Shown: positions 12,801 to 23,558, counted from the first letter of the stretch. The stretch is 64,000 bases of DNA from Vanilla planifolia (GCA_023846275.1 CM043875.1:26082851-26146850), one strand, 5' to 3'. The notes: generated by a model not told the origin, from the letters alone. A program made the numbers and translations.

Positions 12801-15800
12801 AGAAAATCGAGAAAAACTCAACAAAAGAAACTTAAGAGAGACTATTTTAAAACCAAAGAATGAAACTAAAACAAATGTTTTTTTTTTTTCTTTCTATTCA
12901 CTCCCCCTTAACTTTGATAAGAGATCTAAGTACATATTTGAATACTACTACTAAAAAGGGATATTTTGGTTCATAAAATTATAGTTTATAATTTCCCACA
13001 TGTATTGCTATCAAAAAGTGGGTTAGTACACGTACCACTAACACTTGTGCATGCGACTCGAGTGTAGGGCAGTAGGCAGCGCATGTCGTACCTACCCACA
13101 AGCATAGGTCTGTTGTGCGCAAGTGAACTATGTCGCACCCGCATGCACCCTATTACAATGAGAATGTGGTATGTCATAACGAGTGAATGCTCATGCAATC
13201 CATCATGCTCGCACCACGGGTTCCCCACATACCATGCGCGTCGGTTATCGATACACAGAGTTATTTTTTTGTCACTTTGTCTCACTAAAAAGTCATTCTC
13301 TTCTTTGAAACCTCCAAACTAAATTGTTCAAAAAAATAAAAAATACATAGAACAAATCCCCTAACTATAGGCCTCTCTTTTATTTGTAATTCGAGTCAAT
13401 GTCAAATCATTTTAAATACAACCATATTCCCCAAGAATATTGGTGTTTCCCTAGTATCGAAATGTTCAAAATTATTAGAAATTTAATTAGAAGAATAGAA
13501 ATTGACATTTCTCCATGCCGCACCATCATAGATGGGTAGTTCAAGTTTAGCTTCCATATGAAGTGAACGTCGTCAATTCCTAAATGTCAAAAGAGTGAAA
13601 CTGCAAATGTCATCTACATCGTTATCTTCAGCTACTCTTGGATTAATACTCCAACCAAAATTCCTCTAATTGACTACATTCCCTTTGCCTTATAGGTCTT
13701 CTGGATTCATCATTAAAGGGGATTAGGATTTCAATATTATCTCCATTAACATCTAAATTTGTTGAGTTAATAAAGTTATATGATTTTCCACGTCTATTGG
13801 CTAAATTGTTGATAAAATCATCTTGACTGATACCGCCCCAATCTCTTGTTACACTTCTGACTTCCTCTTCAACTCCCTTATTCTTACTCCTTACCATTGA
13901 CATCAAACAAAGCTCTAATACAAAAATATAACATGTCTGCAAGGGACGTTGTCCCAAGGTCTCACAACGATCTGACTCCAAAGTTAAGTACAGTGGAATT
14001 AAGCAAAAATAACAAATAAAATGAAATAATGTAGTAAAAGTTAGAGACTTTGTAATCTAAACATAGAAATATTGTGAGTTTTGGCTTGAGAAAGTTAGCA
14101 TGAAATGGGCTAAAAATCAAAAAATATGAAAAGGAGAGAATATACAAAACCAAAGAATGAAACTCGAGGAAGGCTTATTTTTTACCTTATATTCTCATCT
14201 TTTTTCCTCCCTTACATTGAGAAGATCTAATACATATTTATAATAGTAAAAAAAGATACTTTGGTTCACAAAATTAAAATTTTCAATTTCCAATATGGAC
14301 TACTACAAGAAAGTGGGTTAGTACTATACCACCAACACCTACGCATGTGATTGGAGTGCATTGTGGTAGGTGGCATGCAAGACAATAGGTGTGTGCATGT
14401 AGGTCTATTGAGCATGCGTGAACAGTGCCACGCATGGGTGCTCTACAACATAGCTTGCTATAGAACATAAACACACAAGAATATGTGTATGGTCTATCAG
14501 GACAAGCGAACACACACTGAGAGCTGTCGTGCTCCTGCCACGGGTTCCCTGTGTGTCACATATGTTGCTTCTTAATGAGCACAATGATTCTTTTTTCTGA
14601 TTTCCTTCAATGAAAAGTCATTTTCTACTTTAAGACCTTAAATCTAAATTGTTCAAAAATAAGATAAAGCTAAAAGAAATCCCTAATCATTCATTAGCAC
14701 ACTAATTTCTCAAATTGAGGTGGAGAATCCTATGCAGTCTCTCCAATATCAAGATCCATCATATATTGACTACATAATATCAATCAATTCATAAAAAATT
14801 CATCTACACCTCACCTATTGATTACTTAATATTGATCAATTCATAAAGCAAAAGAATCTAAGTTTTTTTTTTCAATTCTTTCTCTTGGGAAAGTACTCAA
14901 TAAACAATGGTACCATCCAAGCAGAGTAGGAAACAATATCTCTCAAATATCATTGATTTTTAATTGCAAAAGAAAAGTGGCACACAAGATAATATGATGT
15001 AGAAAGATGAAACTATTTTTTGTCATTCTTCTCTCCATCTATAATCTCTTTCCAAAAATCACAAAAAGGTTCTTCCCTAAGAATTGAATTCAAGTGTTCA
15101 TGAAAACAATCTCATAATTGAACACTTAAAATAGCGATAATGCCTAACTTTCAATGCAATTGGCTCTAAAAGTCCAAGGGCAATAGCAATCATCCTACCT
15201 AAACCATTGCACATATGGTGGACCCATGATTATCTTTATCAAATCAACTATGCGATCCTCCAAGTTACCAAGGGTTAGCTCCTTTGAATGCCCTTAAGCT
15301 GTTGTCCCATCATCTCACCAAATATCTTGCTATAAGACCCTCAAAGTCATTGATCTATTGAGGGGTTACTAGTCAAACTAGTTGAACAAAAAAATAAATT
15401 GTTAAATTATAATTGTCTTATATTTACCAACTCCTAATTCAATAGACTTATCTCTTTGGATAATCCAATTTTATTAGTTTAATGGATTACTAGATTGGTT
15501 TCAATACAATAACAAACCTAAACAAGTGACTAGTCCTTGAAAGAATCAACCTATTTATCTAGGCTTTGCATCAACATCTCAGATGACCTAGATGATCAAA
15601 GAAGAGCTTAACTTTAGTTACTTAAAAGGGAAAATTCCAAATACAAAACAAAATATTTATTTTAATTGATTATTTTTCAACTTGGGCACTAGTTTAAAAA
15701 GAATCAAAGAATTTGAGTGGTATTGAGAAATTATTAAAGTATTGGATGTGGTGCAAGTAATTAAAACAGTTCTAAGTGGTATACATAAAAACTCTTATGA

Positions 15801-16507
15801 GATAAAAATAACATACAGATCTCCAACAGTGAAACAAACCACATAAGAATAAATCTTAATCTCACTGAGTGGGACTTGTTACATGAATTCATTGATGTAG
15901 AAATATTCCCTAATATGAAACCAGGTCAAATTATTTCTTAACCTTAGCGCTCATTAAGTATGAATAAAAAATTTGAGAGGTATTGACGAAATACATAATT
16001 TGTAGACATTGTGCAAGTAAACCCTATTCCATTCAGCTAAATGGAAGTTGCTCCAAATCCCTCAAGTCAACAGAATACAGCAACAACAAGAAGAATAAAT
16101 TCTCGAAAAAGATAATCACATTCTAGAGAGGTGAATTCTCGAAAGGAGACCTCCATAAACAGGAAAGACCGAGTGCAAAAAGAAAAAGGAAAAAGGAAAG
16201 CAAGACCGAACCTCCAGAAATCCTCGACGGTGTTGAATGTATGGATAAGCCTGATGGAGCTCCCCCAAGCGATCTGCTTCGATTTGCCGGAGGCGTTATC
16301 ATACCAGAACGTCCAAGAGTGCTCTAACGGATGAGGCAGCATGGACGCAAGGCCTCCCTTCTTGGACTCTGACGAGTCCTCCAACGATTCCTCATCTTCG
16401 ATCTCTCCTTCCTCCGGCAACTCTTCCGCCGCCACTTCGCCCTCCCTCTCTAGCCCCTTCTCCTCCGCAAGCCCAGCCTTCACCAGCGCTGCCCCTTCCT
16501 CCGCCAT
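3810..16507 (-). CDS. eIF4E: eukaryotic translation initiation factor 4E (cap-binding protein), complete, 5 exons
   Basis: Binds the m7G cap of mRNA and joins eIF4G in the cytoplasmic eIF4F complex to start translation. CDS on the minus strand: 16507-16212, 9280-9112, 8995-8870, 4007-3942, 3860-3810; 708 nt, 235 residues, all introns GT-AG and all phases agreeing. Seen: an acidic, variable N-terminus (1-55); [10 protein letters not shown] at 59-68; cap-stacking Trp81 and Trp127, with Glu128 in the WEDP motif; Arg178 and Lys183 for the cap phosphates; Trp187; and Trp98 in VEDFW, the eIF4G/4E-BP contact. Cys132 and Cys171 match the pair reported to form a redox disulfide in wheat eIF4E. The HPLEHSW and KIEPKWEDP signatures favour eIF4E over eIF(iso)4E. 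The start fits the family and has A at -3 and G at +4, but the frame stays open upstream to 16636. In crops this gene is the host factor behind many recessive potyvirus resistances (established knowledge). Introns 1 and 3 are unusually large and full of transposons. Confidence 0.96.
3942..4007 (-). CDS. eIF4E: eIF4E exon 4 (residues 198-219)
   Basis: Twenty-two codons, [10 protein letters not shown] to GFITH, with a perfect GTAAGT donor. It lies 4.86 kb from exon 3. The conserved SIGKQWKE core identifies it. The following residues (LVDYKEQ) are more divergent than the usual FLDY form. Confidence 0.95.
4429..6460 (-). mobile_element. decayed Ty1-copia element in eIF4E intron 3
   Basis: Same strand as the host gene. 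Diverged terminal repeats of about 130-145 bp lie at roughly 4429-4556 (3' LTR) and 6315-6460 (5' LTR); both share an AATAATAACTA phrase. A primer-binding-site relic complementary to initiator tRNA-Met, containing TGATATCAGGG on the minus strand, lies at about 6295-6310. Inside, read on the minus strand: a protease relic (IIDS, then [13 protein letters not shown]) at about 5530-5610; the GAG-pre-integrase and integrase start ([19 protein letters not shown]) at about 5050-5230; and RNase H debris (SNVEAKYR) at about 4560-4870. The reverse transcriptase segment is missing. Stops and frameshifts are frequent, so the element is dead. Its boundaries are approximate. Confidence 0.8.
6461..8869. other. 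rest of eIF4E intron 3, no feature recognised
   Basis: AT-rich intronic sequence running up to the exon 3 donor. Short ORFs here, including a 104-codon one on the minus strand at 8526-8840, show no domain signature and no similarity to eIF4E. Confidence 0.6.
8870..8995 (-). CDS. eIF4E: eIF4E exon 3 (residues 156-197)
   Basis: Exactly 42 codons, [10 protein letters not shown] to NEAAQ, in phase 0 on both sides, between an AG acceptor and a GTACG donor. It carries Cys171, Arg178, Lys183 and Trp187. The 116-bp intron 2 separates it from exon 2. Confidence 0.97.
9112..9280 (-). CDS. eIF4E: eIF4E exon 2 (residues 99-155)
   Basis: Begins after a CAG acceptor, completing Ser99, and runs [10 protein letters not shown] through KIEPKWEDP to WLYT, ending before GTATGT. 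It holds Trp127 and Glu128, which grip the cap. Confidence 0.97.
9281..10719. other. 3' part of eIF4E intron 1, no feature recognised
   Basis: AT-rich intron sequence beginning at the exon 2 acceptor. I see no repeats with clear ends and no coding similarity. Confidence 0.55.
10720..12460 (+). mobile_element. RTE-type LINE (non-LTR retrotransposon) remnant, antisense in eIF4E intron 1
   Basis: Frameshifted plus-strand translations follow the order of plant RTE-clade LINEs. The end of the endonuclease domain (FFKK, then [12 protein letters not shown]) is at about 10850-10930. The linker typical of the clade ([11 protein letters not shown]; then [19 protein letters not shown] and VLFNGKDIK, then YFRRLFN) is at about 11245-11580. 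Reverse-transcriptase debris ([15 protein letters not shown] at the end) is at about 12035-12430. The best-preserved stretch is the 71-codon ORF at 11434-11649. Many stops are present and the catalytic RT motif cannot be found, so it is inactive. Assignment rests on recalled family motifs. Confidence 0.72.
12840..14690 (-). mobile_element. LTR-retrotransposon remnant with a direct-repeat pair, eIF4E intron 1
   Basis: About 520 bp at 12840-13360 recur in diverged form at 14150-14690. Shared phrases include AACCAAAGAATGAAACT, AAGTGGGTTAGTAC and, near the far end, AAATTGTTCAAAAA. Both copies are locally GC-richer than the surrounding intron. The spacer holds a minus-strand primer-binding-site relic (TGTATTAGAGC) near 13905-13920. 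It is followed by an ORF that reads [12 protein letters not shown] and onward, in the position of a gag start (minus strand, about 13643-13900). I read this as 5' LTR (13925-14690), gag start, then a shortened 3' LTR. Gypsy versus copia is uncertain. Confidence 0.6.
14691..16211. other. 5' part of eIF4E intron 1, no feature recognised
   Basis: AT-rich sequence up to the exon 1 donor. Short minus-strand reading frames near 15000-15350 have a protein-like look, but I cannot assign them to a family. Confidence 0.5.
16212..16507 (-). CDS. eIF4E: eIF4E exon 1 (residues 1-99)
   Basis: Encodes the acidic N-terminal tail, then the [10 protein letters not shown] core and Trp81. It ends after TGG AG in phase 2 with a GT donor at 16211-16210. 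The GC content is high compared with the surroundings, which makes this exon easy to see. Plus-strand ORFs over this exon are shadows. Confidence 0.96.
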
Positions 16508-16720
16508 GCTCAATAAGTATCGAAAAACACAGCAGGAGATGAAACCTAAATCGGCAAACGATAGGAAACCAAGGGGAAGTGCTCTGAAGACGTAGTGATC
16601 CCCAAGAGAACGGGGAAGAAGCAGATCAGACAGCAAGCGACTGATTCCAGTATTTTTAGTTAGTTTTTGCAGTATTTGTCAAATTTTTTTCAATTAATAT
16701 ATATATAAATGATATTTTAT
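16508..16720 (-). promoter_or_regulatory. eIF4E leader and probable core promoter
   Basis: Sequence immediately upstream of the eIF4E ATG. The minus strand carries a TATA-like run (ATTTATATATATAT) at about 16697-16711, some 190 bp from the ATG, which would give a leader of roughly 150 nt. Position and composition are the only evidence. No initiator or other element is clear. Confidence 0.35.
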
Positions 16721-17915
16721 GTATTTATTATAAAAAAAATATGGTACGGTCTAGACCATCTTGACATTAACATCGAATAATATGAACTATATAAAGCATT
16801 ACTATAAATTGTAAATATTAGTAAAAAAAAAATCGAGAGTAAAAATAGTAATGAAAAAAAATACGTATATATATAAATAAAAAAATATGAAATATATCAA
16901 ATTTCTATAACAGTATACTTCTATTTGGATCATATTTCAACTTTGACGGAAGCATACTTTTGTCATTTTTTTTTTTTGGGTAATACAAAGAAGTATTGTG
17001 TTCAAGTTGATGTCCTATTTTCTAATTTTGTTTAATGAAATAATTTCTAATATTTTAAATATTTTACAAAAAGTGCCTAAAACTTTTTGGTGGAGATCTT
17101 TGCAACATAGAGTTAAGTACATATTTCAAATCTTTTTATATTTTTATTTTAAAAAAATCATATTTTAAATTCCTAATTTATCTCTAAGAAAGCTAATTAA
17201 AATATCACAAATTAAATATTAATAAATTAATTCAATAATTATATAGCTCATTTTATGGACGTATTTGATTTGTAGAATTGTATATAAAAATTTAAAATTT
17301 TCAATTACTTGCAAAATAATTCAAATAAAGTTTTGCATCATTTAATTTACATGTAGCTACACATTTTTTATTTGACATAAACATCAAATAGTCACTAACC
17401 AATAAAATTTTAATACTAAAAATATTCTTTTTTAGGTTATAAATGTTATGCTTTGTATTCCATATACTTGATATAGTATTTAAACAATATAAAATTTATT
17501 AATTGATTTATATTTGTAACTAATACATACATGTAAACTTTTATAGATATTGTATATGATTTTAAAATTTCTTTTAAGAATGATAAACACAAGATAGCTA
17601 AAATTTAATTGAACACATTAGGCATGACTAAAATTAAAATTAAAATCATTGTCAAAACCAATCAAAATCATTAAAACTATTGTAACTAATTTTTAACCTA
17701 GGATAATTTTAATTTAGAACCTTGATTGAAATGCAAGAAAGAGATTGCATTATAATATAATAATAGGATACAATGATAATTGGTAAGTATATTTGGAACA
17801 TAGTATAAAAAATAAATGGCACGTAAATACATAAAATTATTTTTTGAGATTTTTAAAAGAAACATAAAAATAAGATACAATAATTTAAGTAGATTTGTTA
17901 AAGTCTAAGAGTTTG

Positions 17916-17956
<41 letters not shown>

Positions 17957-19601
17957 ATTTTATATATTTTTATTATTATTTTAAAATGACGAGTATTTTA
18001 ATATTTTATTTTTATTAAAGCATTCTCATGTTGTCTGTTTAAATATTATCATAAAATAAAAAAAGAGCATTCTTTTTTGGTGTCAATTGAAGCAAAAAGG
18101 TTTTATACGATACACACAAAAGAATTCCTTTATACAGACATGTGCTAACCTTTTTCTCTATAGGGTTATGATTTGGATTTAGCCTACTTTAACAATATTG
18201 TTCTAGTTCGATCTATCTCTAATCACAAACATTAAGAGAAACAAAAAATAATACAAGAAATATTTTAGAATCATCAAAATAAGTAAATTAATTAAATATG
18301 ATATAAGTGAGTTATTAAATATTTAGTGATATTATTATAAAATGTTCGATAATATGAGTACTATGTGGTATAATATTCTTTTTGTATTTTTATGTTATTA
18401 TAATACTTTATGATTATATATATGTGTGTGACTACATATATATAGTTGTGTGAGTTATAAGACATTATAAATCAAAATATATGATAATATAGTATGACAA
18501 GAATCATTACTCTATTGGATAGTAAGGTGATAAATGTAATATATATGATATACATCACCCTAGATATCTTGGTGCCCAAAGAAAAAACATGACATATGAA
18601 GGCTTTGACTTAATGATAATAAGATAATTCATTTTCAAGTATCATTGATACTTAGATGTCATAGGCATCTGGTATTCTGAGCCTCTCATTTCTCATTAGC
18701 ACTAAATATTAGCATTAGAGGATGAGACAGTGATGATAATATATTTTATTCCTTAATGTCATGGTTCTTAGAGATAAGGTTATGACATTTCTAAGTATAA
18801 AGACATGTGATAGTAAGATATAATATGAGATTTTTAGATATTTGGGATAAAGGCCATGAAAAGATTTAAACTCAAAGAAAAAAATATATAAAAGAAAAAG
18901 AATGAAAAAAATAAAGAAAAAAATGAATATAAAAATGAAAAAAAATAAAACAAAAATACTATATACTTATGTTGAGATATATATATATATATATGATCAT
19001 GTGTACATTATTACAATATTTTTTATAAAAAATATCATATAATATTTTATTTATTGTTTTATCTTATTGTGTGGTTATTTTATTTGCTTTTATATTACTT
19101 TATTATATATAGTTAGAGATTTGTCTTGTGAGATATCATGTTTATTTTTTACCTATATTACAAGACATATTGATACTCATTGAGTGGAAGATACTTAGAG
19201 GACATTTTAAGATCTAAAGGTTGAGAGACTAATGTATTTGGTGAGTTTGAACTGTATTATGTATATGTACATATATTTGTATCTTATTTTAAATTTTATA
19301 TATTAGTATTGTTTTTAGACTTTCGTGTAATATGTTAATTATTTGTTTGAATGTTTTGAGATTATTATAAATTTTTATTTCACTCTCACTTATTTTAGTA
19401 ACATGTGTTATCCTTTTTATATTTTGAGCTTTGATTTAACCTAATATGTTTGTATAATAAATTTATATCACTAGATTGTATTGATTATATTAGATATGAC
19501 ATAACAAGTTAAGTGCAAAATATAAAATACATAACATGTAAATGAACAATATAAATGATATCCATGTATATATTTTTAATTCTTTTATTTTTTCTCTCAT
19601 T
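16721..19601. other. AT-rich intergenic sequence
   Basis: No gene recognised. Contains low-complexity A/T tracts, including the (AT)n tract listed separately and a shorter one at about 18978-18994. Sequence from about 18500 to 19300 has a slightly higher complexity and may be old transposon DNA, but no domain or terminal repeat could be placed. Confidence 0.55.
17921..17954. repeat. (AT)17 microsatellite
   Basis: Uninterrupted AT dinucleotides over 34 bp, likely to be length-polymorphic. Confidence 0.95.
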
Positions 19602-20297
19602 CAATATGTAACAACCCTAATTTTCTCTTATTTGTATTTTTATATTTTTTATAGAAAGAGCTCTGTGAGACGAATCCAACGATGTTTAATTTGTAATTTT
19701 CGGAGCTCTAATGAATAAATTATGAATTTTTGAAGATTTGGGATAAATTTGTAACGTAGAGGATAGATCTGTAAATTTTAAATATCGGCTTAGTTCAAAT
19801 CTGATTGGCGGAGGATATATTTGCAAATATAAAATTTATAGGGGGTTTTATGCAAAAGAGCTGTTTTACGAGACACCTGGCCGTTGCTTCGGGAGAGTTT
19901 GACACATATCTGCAGCAGCGTTTATATAATCCGGTGAATTACGTTGCGAAAATTCGACTGCATGCAGCTGCAAGGAGAGATTCCGGAGTGCGAGGTTCTG
20001 CAACAAACGTTACGGCCGGCGAGGATTTCCGACAAGCGACAGTGAAGGCCGGTGAAGGCTTCCGTAAGGTAAAAAAATATTTTTTTTATTATTCGTCGTT
20101 AGGGTTATTTAATTTTCCGGTGAGCGGGGGAGACCGAGAGGAGGAAGCCGAGCCGGATTCGGTCGATTCAGCACATGAAACAGCCGATCCAGCGCCGGCG
20201 AAAGATTTCGGCTTCGCCGGACGCGAGAGAGAGAGGGGGGACTGCGTGAACCGGTCCAGGCTTTGGACCGGGTTACGCCGTTGAACCGGATGCCGAG

Positions 20298-20450
20298 GCG
20301 CGTGGTCCAGCACGTCGAGCGCGCGGTCCAGCGCCCAGCGCGTGCGGTCCAGCACGCCGAGCGCCCGGTCCAGCGCCGAGAGCGGGCGGTCCAGCGCGCC
20401 GAGCGCCCGGTCCAGTGTTGGGCGCGGGCGGTCCAGCGCCCGCGTAAGCC
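20298..20450. repeat. 21-bp GC-rich minisatellite, 7 units
   Basis: The heptamer GGTCCAG recurs at 20304, 20325, 20346, 20367, 20388, 20409 and 20430, an exact 21-bp period, embedded in GCGC-rich filler. Because 21 is a multiple of three, the array stays open in more than one frame and would encode a heptapeptide repeat of the RAVQRAE type. It lies inside the solo LTR. Confidence 0.95.
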
Positions 20451-20914
20451 AGATTTACTTTTTGAAAATCCGTTTGGAAAAGCTTTTAGAAAGCAGAATT
20501 TTTAACTATTTAGGAATAATTTTTAGAAAAAGCAACTTTTGGCAAATAAACATATTTTAACTTGATTATGTTTGTACTATGGCCTTGTAGGACATCAAGA
20601 AAACCAATTAGAAGTTGACAAGAAAAATTTGGTACAACAAATCCAAGTAGATAGATTTCTAACCCTGTGATGTAGCGCATTACTATGTATTTGCTTTACA
20701 TGATTTTCTTTCAGTTACATAGTGTTTGGCTGTTCTATATGTTGATGTTTCTTTCATTTGCATGACAACTAAAAAGGGAAGAAATAATATGGTACAATAT
20801 GCTAAAGAAAGGGATGAAACAATATAGCATGAAAGGACTTTTGATATGGCATGGGTTGATGTTTGGAAAATGACAAATATATAAAAATGGATTCCCAGAG
20901 AACATTATCCTCAC

Positions 20915-21116
20915 CACTAGGCTCAGCGTGTGGGATCGCAGGGTATCGATCTTCGGATCAGATATCTGCCTAGTGTTATGTGCTATGACTCCATGATGAT
21001 TACACCAGGCTCAACGTGTTGGATCGCAGGGTATGGTACCATACCTGCCTGGTGGCACTAGGCTCAGCGTGTTGGATCGCAGGGTATCGATCTTCGGATC
21101 AGATATCTGCCTAGTG
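20915..21116 (+). repeat. three tandem hairpin units in the solo LTR
   Basis: Units at 20915-20975, 21003-21054 and 21056-21116. Each is closed by an 8-bp perfect outer inverted repeat: CACTAGGC/GCCTAGTG in units 1 and 3, CACCAGGC/GCCTGGTG in unit 2. Units 1 and 3 contain an inner stem capped by C(TTCG)G: GATC-TTCG-GATC, extended by GGTATC/GATATC and GCA/TGC with single-base bulges. Unit 2 has instead the palindrome GTATGGTACCATAC. Units 1 and 3 are the same length and nearly identical. Confidence 0.9.
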
Positions 21117-22138
21117 TTATGTGCTTGGTTGGATGCCGGCTATAGGACAGTCATTGATGATTGGATCCAGAGGATAATGCGTCAAAGGGAATTGGGCCCG
21201 GTAATAAGCACAATATAAGGAACTTGCATTTCTTTATGGCTTTCATTTGGCATTATCTTATATGTATGTATGACATTCATCTTTACTGTTAATGGTATTT
21301 GTTATGCCTTTTATTTTCTTGGTTAAATATGTGGATTTATCTACTGAGATTTATAAAATCTCATTTAGTGCTTACATCACAGGTCATGAAACCACTACAC
21401 CGAGAACTGGGAATGATGCTGTTATAGGAGAGCCCTTTCCAAGAGATGTGTGAGAGGGAAAATTTTAGTGTGATTAAATGTTTAAAAACATGTCTTTATA
21501 TATATACTTTGGATTTTGAGTTAGTGTTTGTCTTACCGTCGGGTCCCCACCTTTGGTTTGTTTATTTGTCCTCACTTAAATGCTGTATTTGGCGACTCTG
21601 ATGATAACTTTGTGACATAATGGTATTAGATGTCGGTGGGGGCTTGACACAATAATTAGCTTAAGGTGACACCTTTTTTTATAATAGATTGAGCATATTC
21701 TAAAACACATCATTTAAATTAAATAGCATAGACAAATTGCTCTTATAGCTCATCTCCTAAACTGTTATTGCAAAATAGTAGTCATTATTTTGAACAACCC
21801 TTTATCTTTCCAAATTTTGAATTTTTGTCCCTTCTCATTCTTTTTCAATCTTTTTTCTTATCCTCTTTATCTTTTTTTCTATCTTTTTATACTTCCTTTT
21901 ATCATTAATAGCATTAAAATCCGTCTTTTCTTTTTCTTTTTCATGACCATTACCACAAATAACATAGTTATGCAAAGTATATAAATAAAGTATCACAAAT
22001 GAGATCACATTCAAACAAGTCATGCATAAAATCAAACAGAGGTAATACATTATTACAATAAAAAATAACAAACATCCTCAAATTAACTATTTTATATCAT
22101 CTCTTAAGGGCTCTACACTTCTAATAAGTATTAAACAT

Positions 22139-22262
<124 letters not shown>

Positions 22263-23521
22263 ATATTGCTTATCTTATTTTCAAATATAGTGATTACACT
22301 TTGAATCAAATTTGACAATTGCATAATTTCTTCTTCTCTTCTTGAGTATTATCGTGTTGTTATAAAATTAGGCCCAATTTCTTCTTTTGATTTGTGCTTC
22401 TTACTCAAATCCTCATGGATTCCTTCCCAAGCCTTAGAAGCACCTTCTTTTTTTTCTTTTCTTCTCTCTAATTGCTCTTGGTTGAAGTTAAACTACTTGG
22501 ATTTTTCTCACATTTTTTTAAATTTGGCCTCCTCATTTATATTCATACAATGTCTTTGGAATTTCAAGCCCCTCATCTTTTTCCAACAATTATATCTTTT
22601 CATATATATATATGTCTTTCAAATATAATAGTTTACTGTCAATTAGACACTCCTTTACATTGGTCATTCAATTGTTCATCATTTTAAATTTTAAGACATT
22701 CTATTTACATATCATCATATTACATGATTCGTGATATTTCTTTTTATATATAATTAACCTTATATAATATTCTAAATCATATTTATAAAATTTATTTTAG
22801 TTTACTGAACTCTAGTATTCTCATTATATTATACCCAATAATATCCATTACTATAATTATATAATACATACATTCTCTCACTCAAAGAATCATACTTCTA
22901 TAATGTTACTAAACATATTATACAATCTATTTTCAATTTACTCATCTTTAATATTCTCATTATATTATATGATATCTATCATTGTTCTATACAACTATAT
23001 TCTCTTTTGCATTCACTATGGCGACCTCAAATTGGTCTTTCTTAGATTTAGTGTCACATCATCTAATTATTTTCGTTTTTTTTTCATTTTTAAAAGCATG
23101 TTTTTTTATTTTTCTATAAAAACATCAATTTAAAAATAATAATTTTTTATTAAAAATTACAAAGTTTTGTAAAAAAAAAATAAAAACCTTGATTGCAACT
23201 AATTACTTTTAAAATTACTTATTATTGAATCACATTTAATAATAAGAACATTATTTTTAACATTTAAACCAAAACTTTCAAAAGATAATTGTTTATATCA
23301 TTAGAAATAAATAAGTTCTAAACCAATGTCCTAGCAAAAATTCTATTATAAGACTTTTCTTTTTTCTCAAATAAAATAAATACTCAACACATCTAAATAG
23401 CAAATAATTATCTTCCATGGTGTGTATCATTTTAATCTAAAAATATTAAACCAAAAAAAAAGTTGAGCCAACTATTATTGGCTTAATAGCAAATACATGC
23501 ACACCCGTGCGCGACGCATAG

Positions 23522-23558
23522 ACACACACACACACATACACACACATATATATATATC
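23522..23558. repeat. compound (CA)n(TA)n microsatellite
   Basis: CA dinucleotides with one interruption pass into TATATATATAT. Just to its left is a small GC-rich patch (GTGCGCGACGC). Confidence 0.9.

Larger units (their letters stand above)
19607..21649 (+). mobile_element. solo LTR, 2,043 bp, with perfect 5-bp target-site duplication
   Basis: Starts TGTAACAACCC and ends GGGGGCTTGACA, the TG...CA ends of an LTR, flanked by CAATA at 19602-19606 and again at 21650-21654. No pol domains lie inside and no second copy is adjacent, so this is a solo LTR left by LTR-LTR recombination. Its size and ends suit a Ty3-gypsy chromovirus, but the family is inferred. Inside are a GC-rich core (about 19950-20450) with a 21-bp minisatellite, and three hairpin units at 20915-21116. 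ORFs in the core (159 codons at 19805-20284, others overlapping) are not genes: they lack a family match and owe their length to GC richness and in-frame minisatellite periodicity. Confidence 0.88.

Noticed and set aside
13083..13322. 79-codon plus and 99-codon minus ORFs
   Set aside because: Both fall in one copy of the GC-richer direct repeat and overlap each other. They have no family signature.
16067..16636. A 189-codon minus-strand ORF as an intact gene, and plus-strand ORFs at 16131-16595
   Set aside because: The ORF contains eIF4E exon 1 but reads through the donor at 16211 into intron, and its extra 43 N-terminal codons precede the normal family start. The plus-strand ORFs are shadows of the GC-rich exon.
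19805..20560. 159-, 88-, 80- and 72-codon ORFs in GC-rich DNA
   Set aside because: They overlap each other on both strands, depend on a 21-bp minisatellite and local GC richness, and lie within a solo LTR. No protein family is recognisable.
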